The notes under the pieces were generated by a model. The model did not search any database. It worked only from the letters and a program-made list of their open reading frames with translations, and had not been told where the DNA came from. The position numbers were made by a program, and so were the translations under genes. Source: Nitrospirota bacterium (GTDB taxonomy: Bacteria > Nitrospirota_A > Leptospirillia > Leptospirillales > Leptospirillaceae). From it: a stretch of 10,119 bases of DNA. Shown here piece after piece: positions 5,434 to 10,119 of this stretch; position 1 is the stretch's first letter; every line of letters begins with the position of its first letter. The stretch spans positions 1 to 10,119 of the forward strand of contig DAHWGX010000008.1 in NCBI GenBank assembly GCA_027335985.1, read 5' to 3'.

Positions 5434-6686
5434 CAGGAACGGTCTCCTCCGCCGTGATCTCCCGACTCCCGATCCTCCCGGTCGGCAATTCCTCCTCCGC
5501 CCCAGTCCCCCTGGGGATGGGAATCCGGCATTGCCACCGGAGGCGAGTCATGGTGCCCTTCATGTGTCATCCAGTCCAGCAGCATGAGGTCTCCGAAAGA
5601 AAGTCCGCCCCCCATGTAGGGAACCCCGCCGGTGTAGAAGGAGGAGGGAGGCTGGTAGGTCCCGGTCCTCTGGTAGTTCTGATCCATTTCGGCAAGGCAG
5701 GTCGGACAGGCCCGGGCATAGGCCATCTTGCCCTGGCGTTCGAGCGGAACGGTTCTCCCTGCAGTGGCGTCCCGTCCGCAAAAAACGCATCGATCTCCTC
5801 CGATGGTCGGAGCCTCGGGGGGAGGGGGTTGTGGCGATCCTCCTCCGGACGAAAGTGGAGGGTTGTCGGAGGGAGTGGAAGGAAGAGGCTCCCGGGAGTC
5901 GCCCAGCAGGTTTCGGATATTCAGGATGGCGGCATCCACGGGGACCAGCGCCGCCTCGAATCGGCTGTGGCGCTCGGCCCAGTCCGTTTGGGGCGTTTCG
6001 GGCTCCCTCAGGATGTTCAGCACTGTTCGGTAAGCCGGGTCGAGGGAGCGGAAGGCCGCTTCAAGGGCCTCTTTTTTGTCGGGATGGTCCAATAGGTAAT
6101 AGTTCTTGTCGTCGACAAGTTTGTCCACGGCTTTCATGAGGCGTTCCGCCGTCCCTTCCATCTCCTGCTTGTCCTTTGAACCAGACAGGGCCTTGTTCTG
6201 GGTCCTCTTCCGGAGAGCCAGGACGATCAGAACGGCCCCGACGAGCAAGAGGATCAGAATGGCCCCCATATGAGAGGAGGATGTGGCGGGAGCTTCCGGA
6301 AAGGAGACCGGATGGGGCGGCGGCACGGGGCTCTGGCCTTCGGCGACCTGATGCATGAGACGCTTGTGCATGTTCCGGACATGGAGGGGGTTTCCGGTGA
6401 AGGTGAGTCCGGGATTGGTCCGGATGGCTCCCTCGAGATCCATCAAGGCCTGGTGCTCGAGTCCTTGATGATCCTCCGAAAGAGCCATGAAGTATTGGAA
6501 CTTCCCGGTCCCGGAAGGCTGATGCTCGTGAAGGGAACGGAAGACGCGCAGGGCTTCCCCGTATCGTCCGGTGTGATAAAGATGAAGCCCCCCGGTAAAT
6601 GAGGTCTCTCCTGCAGAGGCGAATCCCGAGGAGAAGATCCAGATGAGAATCAGGAGCCAGAGAGCATCACGCAGGATCCGTCGCAT
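5433..6686 (-). CDS. membrane-anchored TPR-like protein with C-terminal zinc ribbon
   Basis: A 417-residue protein of unusual make-up that I do not recognise as a whole. In order: signal peptide or N-terminal span (about 6-25, ending FASAG); a TPR-like helical repeat region (about 33-95: YHTGRYGEALRVF, YFMALSEDHQG, ALMDLEGAI); a proline linker; a membrane span (about 140-158, MGAILILLLVGAVLIVLAL) followed by basic RKRTQNK; an alpha-helical segment (about 170-262); a Pro/Gly linker; a CxxC...CxxC ribbon (C300, C303, C327, C330; CVFC and CPTC) likely to bind zinc; and a Gly/His/Asp-rich tail (350-417) with repeated GGG. If residues 1-25 are cleaved, the TPR part is periplasmic and the ribbon cytosolic. 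AAAGGA overlapping the pspA stop serves as ribosome site, 9 bp separate the two genes, and the 3' end overlaps the glycosyltransferase start. A role as partner of PspA at the membrane is inferred from this. Confidence 0.75.
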   Translation of the reverse strand: MRRILRDALWLLILIWIFSSGFASAGETSFTGGLHLYHTGRYGEALRVFRSLHEHQPSGTGKFQYFMALSEDHQGLEHQALMDLEGAIRTNPGLTFTGNPLHVRNMHKRLMHQVAEGQSPVPPPHPVSFPEAPATSSSHMGAILILLLVGAVLIVLALRKRTQNKALSGSKDKQEMEGTAERLMKAVDKLVDDKNYYLLDHPDKKEALEAAFRSLDPAYRTVLNILREPETPQTDWAERHSRFEAALVPVDAAILNIRNLLGDSREPLPSTPSDNPPLSSGGGSPQPPPPEAPTIGGDRCVFCGRDATAGRTVPLERQGKMAYARACPTCLAEMDQNYQRTGTYQPPSSFYTGGVPYMGGGLSFGDLMLLDWMTHEGHHDSPPVAMPDSHPQGDWGGGGIADREDRESGDHGGGDRS

Positions 6687-6695
6687 GGAGTCCTT

Positions 6696-7367
6696 TCAGG
6701 ATTTTTTCTGTTTGAGGGCGGCGAGCTCCGCTTCGATGTCGGGAGCCTTCCGGTCGAGCTCCGCGAAGGCCGACTCCATGTCAGTCCCCCGCTGCTTGTC
6801 GGCATATTCTTTCGTTGCCTCGGCTTGGGCCTCCATTCGGGAGATCTTTTCCGTCATTCGTCCCATTTCCTGGCCGATATGGTGTGGGTCGATTTCGGCC
6901 CTTACTGCGTTGATCTCCTCCTTTGCCTTCGCCCGCTCTTCCCTGAGGGAGAGAGTGGACTGTTGTCGCGCAAAGTCGTCCCGCATGGCAGTGAGCTTGT
7001 CGAGGTCTGCGGAGAGTTCGTCCACGATCGTTTTCTGGTCGTCTCGTTGTTTTGTCAGGTCGGTCAGTTCCCCTGACAGACGGCTTTTCTCGAGAAGGGC
7101 CTTCCGGGCCAGGTCGTCGTTCCCTGCCGCGACTGCCTTTTGGGCCCGTTCCGCGAACAGGGCGATCTGATCCTCCGACTCCCGCATCTTCTGTTCGAGC
7201 AGCTTGACTTCGGCTGTGGCCTTCACAAGCTCACCCTTTGCGCTCTGGAGCTTTTGGTCGAGGTCCCTGAGTTGCTGGGCGATCATGGTTTTAGGATCCT
7301 CGAGGTTGTCGAGGGCCGCGTTGGCATTCGCCTGAAAAATCGTCTTCATTCTGTCGAGCAATCCCAT
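6696..7367 (-). CDS. pspA: phage shock protein A (PspA/IM30 family)
   Basis: A 223-residue, almost wholly alpha-helical coiled-coil protein. It begins MGLLDRMKTIFQANANAALDN, the amphipathic start of PspA/Vipp1 that binds stressed membranes, followed by EDPKTMIAQQLRDLDQKL and long heptad helices up to about 190. Length and helix pattern are those of the family (about 220-230). It belongs to the ESCRT-III-like membrane remodelling proteins, which assemble into rods and rings on damaged inner membrane. I chose ATG 7367 because the family N-terminus begins exactly here and CGAGGAGA lies 5-6 bases upstream; the frame stays open further upstream, but that part runs into the DUF4912 gene. No pspF or pspBC is present in the window, so control must differ from the E. 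coli system. Its neighbours are the DUF4912 gene 50 bp upstream and the TPR/zinc protein 9 bp downstream. Confidence 0.93.
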   Translation of the reverse strand: MGLLDRMKTIFQANANAALDNLEDPKTMIAQQLRDLDQKLQSAKGELVKATAEVKLLEQKMRESEDQIALFAERAQKAVAAGNDDLARKALLEKSRLSGELTDLTKQRDDQKTIVDELSADLDKLTAMRDDFARQQSTLSLREERAKAKEEINAVRAEIDPHHIGQEMGRMTEKISRMEAQAEATKEYADKQRGTDMESAFAELDRKAPDIEAELAALKQKKS

Positions 7368-7417
7368 TCTGTTCTCCTCGGGGACTATGGTGAGGCCGAC
7401 CCGCCAAACGGGGCAGC

Positions 7418-8371
7418 CTATGGATTTTTTGTGGAAGCCGGAAGCTCGGTTGAGGTCGGGAGCTTGATGTGATAGCGCAATATGACCTCCCGTCCGTGGA
7501 GCTCCGTCGGGGAATAAGCGGTGAAGGCGGCTTCCTTGAGATGGAAGAGCGTTCCTGTCCGTGGAGACGGAGCTCCACGGGGAGTCCGGATCCTCTTCGA
7601 GCGGGCGAGAATCCGGAAGGAGCCATTGTCGTAAAAACCGAGCCAGGCCTCCATCCATCGATGGGCGGACCACAATGGAATGCTCCAGCGGTCAGCCATG
7701 CCGGCCATGATGTCGAAGACATGGTCGGCCGGGAGATCCGATTTTCGCTCTTTACGCGAGACGGCTCCCGTGATGTCCCGAATCTTGAGAACAAGCCCTG
7801 AGGCGTCGATTTGGCCCGCAAGCCCTGGGTCGTTTCCCCGGTCGGCCCCGAAAAAGGCCACGATCCGGTAGGGGGAAATCGGAAGGATGGTCACGAAGTG
7901 TCCCCGTTCCCGGCGGACTGGCTCGTAAGGGATGTCAAGAAAGTCCTTCCATCCGGAGGCCCTCCTGATCGATGGGGAAGGAGGCGGGGCAGAAGGGGGA
8001 GAGACCTTCTGCGGTGGCTGTTCAGTCGTGATGGAAGTTGCGGGCGCCGCCACCAGGATCTCTGAGGGACGGTCGGTTTCCTGGACGCCATTCGTGGAGC
8101 CTTTTCTGGGATGAGTGCCGGGAGCTTCGCTGCGAATCCGGTCGATGAGGTCGATGCGCCGGTCTTCAGGTGCAACGGCTAACCCCAGGGAGATTGCCAG
8201 TGCGACGAGTTCCGGGCGAGTCTTCTTCGTGAGTCCCGGGACAGGCAGGCTCATGGAGGCCGTTTCTGTCGTGCCGGAGCCGGAGCTCCGGGGAGCAGCC
8301 GGGGCTGAAAGGGGGTTTTCGGGTTTGTTTCGGGCGCCGTTTCCGGATTTCCCGGTATTCTTTTCTTTCAA
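7418..8371 (-). CDS. DUF4912 protein with N-terminal Rho_N/SAP-like motif
   Basis: A 317-residue protein. After a charged, disordered start, residues about 46-83 (LTKKTRPELVALAISLGLAV..RRIDLIDRI) match the helix-extended-helix motif shared by Rho_N and SAP domains, which bind nucleic acid. A Pro-rich linker (about 112-135) leads to a DUF4912 domain (about 140-270): PYRIVAFF, LVLKIRDITG, DHVFDIM, WSIPL, WMEAWLGFYDNGSFRILARS and the family's closing motif RTPRGAPS (262-269). DUF4912 is often found behind a Rho_N module; its biochemical role is not established. I chose the TTG at 8371 because GGGAGG (8377-8382) lies 5 bases upstream. An in-frame ATG at 8413 would add 14 residues but has no ribosome site and lies within the palindrome of the lipA intergenic region. 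First gene of the pspA run. Confidence 0.75.
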   Translation of the reverse strand: MKEKNTGKSGNGARNKPENPLSAPAAPRSSGSGTTETASMSLPVPGLTKKTRPELVALAISLGLAVAPEDRRIDLIDRIRSEAPGTHPRKGSTNGVQETDRPSEILVAAPATSITTEQPPQKVSPPSAPPPSPSIRRASGWKDFLDIPYEPVRRERGHFVTILPISPYRIVAFFGADRGNDPGLAGQIDASGLVLKIRDITGAVSRKERKSDLPADHVFDIMAGMADRWSIPLWSAHRWMEAWLGFYDNGSFRILARSKRIRTPRGAPSPRTGTLFHLKEAAFTAYSPTELHGREVILRYHIKLPTSTELPASTKNP

Positions 8372-8376
8372 GGGGA

Positions 8377-8382
8377 CCTCCC
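8377..8382 (-). promoter_or_regulatory. ribosome binding site deciding a TTG start
   Basis: GGGAGG on the minus strand, five bases before TTG 8371. Neither ATG 8413 nor the in-frame ATG further upstream at 8461 has a comparable site, so the DUF4912 protein probably starts with the rare codon TTG. Confidence 0.5.
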
Positions 8383-8410
8383 GCGACAGATGTCCAGAGG
8401 CGGCACGATC

Positions 8411-8422
8411 CATGATATCATG
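8411..8422. promoter_or_regulatory. perfect 12-bp palindrome between divergent genes, candidate operator
   Basis: CATGATATCATG is a perfect inverted repeat 40 bp upstream of lipA and 39 bp upstream of the TTG of the divergent operon. That position would allow one protein to control both directions. The arsR-type regulator two genes away is one possible ligand, but ArsR operators are usually longer, imperfect AT-rich dyads, so this is only a suggestion. Confidence 0.3.
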
Positions 8423-8462
8423 AACGAAAATACCGCCGAACCTTTCTTTTGAGGATAGCATA

Positions 8463-9377
8463 ATGCCGGAAAACTTTCCCCTCTCCCCCAAGCCTCCCTG
8501 GCTTCGTGTCCCCGCTCCCTGGGGCCCTGAAGTCGCCGGAATGAAGGGGCGTCTCCGGGAACTCGGGCTCCGCACGGTATGCGAGGAGGCAAGCTGTCCC
8601 AACCTCGGGACCTGTTTTCGGGAGGGTGTGGCCACCGTCATGATTCTGGGCCGGACCTGCACCCGGGCCTGTCCCTTTTGTGACGTGGATCACGGAAAGC
8701 CGTCCCGGCCGGATCCCGATGAGCCACGGCGCGTGGCGGAGCTCGTCAGGGAGACAGGACTTCGCTTTCTCGTCCTGACTTCGGTTGACAGGGATGACCT
8801 CCCCGACGGAGGAGCCGCCCACTTCCTCGCCGTTGTCGACCATCTGAAGAAGGACTTTCCGCATCTGGGGATCGAGATTCTGGTTCCGGACTTCCGCCAC
8901 TCCCTCGAACGGTCCCTGGCGATCCTCCGGGAAGCGCGGATCGATGTTTTCAATCACAATATGGAAACCGTGCCGCGTCTGTACCAGCGGGTCCGGCCGG
9001 GCGCCGACTATAGACATTCACTTGAGCTCCTTTCGCGTTTCGGGGGAGAACGTCCGGAAATTCCGGTCAAGTCGGGCCTTATGGTTGGTCTCGGAGAGGA
9101 AAAAGAGGAGGTCCGGGAGGTCCTCGGGAATATGCGCGCGGCGGGGGTCAAGATCGTGACGGTCGGTCAATATCTCGCTCCGTCCCCCGCGCACCTCCCT
9201 GTTGTCCGCTACCTTCACCCGGACGAGTTTCAAAAAATCGCCGCGGAGGCCAGGGAGATGGGATTCTCCCGTGTCGAATCCGGCCCGCTTGTCAGATCTT
9301 CATTCCACGCATCGCAGGTCGCGCTCCTTCCCGACAATGCGCCCGCCGGATTTGCATATCGAGGAATTTCGATATAA
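8463..9377 (+). CDS. lipA: lipoyl synthase LipA
   Basis: Radical SAM enzyme that inserts two sulfur atoms into the octanoyl chain on the E2 and GcvH lipoyl domains in the cytosol. The 304-residue product has both iron-sulfur motifs: the auxiliary cluster CEEASCPNLGTC (C40, C45, C51) and the radical SAM cluster CTRACPFC (C66, C70, C73). Other landmarks are TSVDRDDLPDGGA (about 105-117), DVFNHNMETVPRLYQRVRPGADY, KSGLMVGLGE and the C-terminal GPLVRSSFHA, whose serine ligates the auxiliary cluster in known structures. Length and order are typical. GAGGA at 8451-8455 supports the ATG at 8463. No lipB or lplA is visible in the window. The stop TAA shares its last base with the ATG of the next gene (TAATG), so arsR translation is likely coupled. 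Confidence 0.97.
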   Translation: MPENFPLSPKPPWLRVPAPWGPEVAGMKGRLRELGLRTVCEEASCPNLGTCFREGVATVMILGRTCTRACPFCDVDHGKPSRPDPDEPRRVAELVRETGLRFLVLTSVDRDDLPDGGAAHFLAVVDHLKKDFPHLGIEILVPDFRHSLERSLAILREARIDVFNHNMETVPRLYQRVRPGADYRHSLELLSRFGGERPEIPVKSGLMVGLGEEKEEVREVLGNMRAAGVKIVTVGQYLAPSPAHLPVVRYLHPDEFQKIAAEAREMGFSRVESGPLVRSSFHASQVALLPDNAPAGFAYRGISI

Positions 9378-9697
9378 TGGAAGAGGCTCAGCCGGTCGAG
9401 CTCTTCAAGGCCTTGGCCAACCAGTCTCGCCTGCGTATTCTCAAGTGGCTGGGCGATCCCGACCGCTATTTCCCCATGGATCAGGCCGCTCCCGAGGCCC
9501 ATTCCAGGAAACTGGGTGTCTGCGTCGGCCTTTTGCAAAAAAAATCCGGACTGTCCCAGTCCACTGTCTCCCACTATCTGGCGATCCTTCAGAAGGCCGG
9601 ACTGGTGACGGCCCACCGTCAGGGACAGTGGACCTATTACAAGAGAAACGACAAAACCCTCAAGTGCATCGCACGGTTTTTGAAGGACGAGATCTGA
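9377..9697 (+). CDS. ArsR-family winged-helix transcriptional regulator
   Basis: A 106-residue winged-helix protein. The opening ELFKALANQSRLRILKWL (8-25) is the standard ArsR helix 1-2. Residues 47-75 (LGVCVGLLQKKSGLSQSTVSHYLAILQKA) contain the recognition helix, and GLVTAHRQGQWTYYKRN forms the wing. It lacks the ELCVCDL metal site of ArsR proper: only one Cys (C49) is in that helix, with another at C97 near the C-terminus. An insert (about 27-45, PDRYFPMDQAAPEAHSRK) resembles that of ArsR-like repressors with other or no metal ligands. It overlaps the lipA stop (TAATG) and presumably is co-transcribed with it. Its own stop (9695-9697) directly abuts the stop of the tnpA remnant on the other strand, so the insertion sequence reaches right up to the gene end. 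Confidence 0.88.
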   Translation: MEEAQPVELFKALANQSRLRILKWLGDPDRYFPMDQAAPEAHSRKLGVCVGLLQKKSGLSQSTVSHYLAILQKAGLVTAHRQGQWTYYKRNDKTLKCIARFLKDEI

Positions 9698-9976
9698 TCA
9701 TGCATTCATTTTGAACTTTTGTCCGCGTCCTTTCTTGGGCCGTAGGCCGAGAGGGGGGCAATCGGGCGGGTTGGCCTTGCGCGGTTTTTCTCTGGTTCCC
9801 TGGCTTTCGACATAACGACGGACGGTTTCCAAAGTCGGTCCGCCCACACTCCCGACAAAGTAGGCCCGATGCCAGAAATACGGTTTCCGGTAGAATGCTT
9901 TGAGATGCTCCGAAAAACGATTGCGGACGCGTCTGGCGGTCGCCGTTTTCAGATTGTTGATCCAATCGCGCGGCAA
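9698..9976 (-). pseudogene. 5'-truncated IS200/IS605 tnpA (Y1 HUH transposase)
   Basis: The C-terminal part of a Y1 transposase: INNLKTATARRVRNRFSEHL, then KPYFWHRAYFVGSVGG, then ETVRRYVESQG. This holds the region around the catalytic tyrosine helix (ETVRRYVESQ). Family members are about 130-150 residues, with the HUH metal motif (HVHLL-like) near residue 60. Here nothing upstream of 9976 resembles it: the frame continues open into GC-rich hairpin DNA coding for LLPRRKRRG and no His pair. The HUH half is therefore missing and the gene cannot be active. A basic tail of about 30 residues (KPRKANPP..KKGRGQKFK) follows the tyrosine helix. The TTG at 9976 is only the first possible start codon in what remains. 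Confidence 0.78.
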
Positions 9977-9977
9977 A

Positions 9978-9997
9978 CCTCGCCGTTTACGGCGGGG
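9978..9997 (+). repeat. IS-end-like hairpin, 8-bp stem with TTTA loop
   Basis: Bases 9978-9985 pair with 9990-9997 (one G.T). It is followed by AAGGAGTG. The layout copies the right-end hairpin at 111-130 (8-bp stem, TTCA loop, then AGGACG), and it is placed exactly where tnpA homology stops. Confidence 0.5.
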
Positions 9998-10008
9998 AAG
10001 GAGTGCGC

Positions 10009-10025
10009 GGACGGCATGGCCGTCC
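10009..10025. repeat. perfect 7-bp hairpin upstream of tnpB
   Basis: GGACGGC and GCCGTCC around an ATG loop. It lies 36 bases before the first possible tnpB ATG, and could be part of the element's left end or control tnpB expression. Confidence 0.4.
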
Positions 10026-10060
10026 CGGATTTGGCTTTCAGTGCGGGGTTTTCTGCTACC

Positions 10061-10119
10061 ATGCCCGACATGAAAAGAATTAAAGCGTTCAAATTCCGAC
10101 TCGTCCCGACTCTCGAACA
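10061..10119 (+). CDS. tnpB: tnpB (IS605 OrfB, RNA-guided nuclease), N-terminal part only
   Basis: The frame from ATG 10061 reads MPDMKRIKAFKFRLVPTLEQ and runs off the window. KAFKFRLVPT is the well-known TnpB/OrfB opening (K.YKFRLYPT..Q). The natural start is probably the ATG at 10070, which gives MKRIKAFKF, the usual family N-terminus; neither ATG has a clear ribosome site. RuvC residues and the zinc ribbon would lie outside the window, so intactness is unknown. It reads in the same direction as the element whose right end is at 1-140. Confidence 0.75.
   Translation, partial: MPDMKRIKAFKFRLVPTLE

Larger units (their letters stand above)
9698..10119. mobile_element. IS605-type remnant or composite, continues past the right edge
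   Basis: A tnpA fragment on the minus strand and a tnpB start on the plus strand stand back to back, as in IS605. The tnpA N-terminal half is replaced by an 8-bp stem with a TTTA loop (9978-9997) and a perfect 7-bp stem (10009-10025). Either a tnpB-only (IS1341-type) element inserted into tnpA, with these hairpins as its left end, or a deletion joined two elements. Confidence 0.6.

Noticed and set aside
7368..7673. N-terminal extension of PspA in the same frame
   Set aside because: The family N-terminus MGLLDRMKTIF starts at 7367 with its own ribosome site; the extension overlaps the DUF4912 gene and shows no homology.
1..10119. CRISPR array, tRNA or rRNA genes
   Set aside because: No regularly spaced direct repeats and no tRNA or rRNA signature were seen on either strand.

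Overview
The window is a GC-rich bacterial chromosome segment bounded by pieces of IS200/IS605-type insertion sequences. Gene content (UB2H-like class A PBP, LipA, PspA, DUF4912/Rho_N protein, MurG-like glycosyltransferase, Y1 transposase remnant) points to a Gram-negative, diderm bacterium. My tentative guess is an acidophilic Nitrospirota of the Leptospirillum type, but this is an impression from protein style and base composition, not a proven assignment.

Layout. Positions 1-140 hold what looks like the tail of a tnpB gene and a typical IS605 right end, with four successive hairpins that could be the scaffold of an omega-RNA (reRNA). A well-spaced ribosome site then starts a 35-residue single-span membrane protein (212-319). 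From 320 to 1024 there is no convincing gene. Inside it, 537-677 folds on paper into a long nested rod of five helices with a possible pseudoknot, preceded by a -10-like box and followed by a T-rich tract: the best candidate in this window for an undescribed RNA. A class A penicillin-binding protein (1025-3337, minus) has its own terminator at 983-1011. It diverges from a BamE/SmpA-like lipoprotein (3388-3744, plus).

From about 8371 down to 3741 the minus strand carries five tightly packed genes: a DUF4912 protein with an N-terminal Rho_N/SAP-like helix pair, PspA, a membrane-anchored TPR/zinc-ribbon protein, a MurG-like GT-B glycosyltransferase, and a small secreted protein of unknown function. 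The spacing (51 bp, 9 bp, a TGATG overlap, and about 20 bp) suggests one transcription unit. It reads as an envelope-stress or envelope-maintenance cassette built around PspA.

Divergent from that operon, lipA (lipoyl synthase) and an ArsR-family repressor are coupled by a TAATG overlap (8463-9697). A perfect 12-bp palindrome lies between lipA and the operon. Directly after the arsR stop comes a 5'-truncated tnpA of the IS200/IS605 family (minus), then two hairpins, then the first codons of a tnpB running off the right edge.
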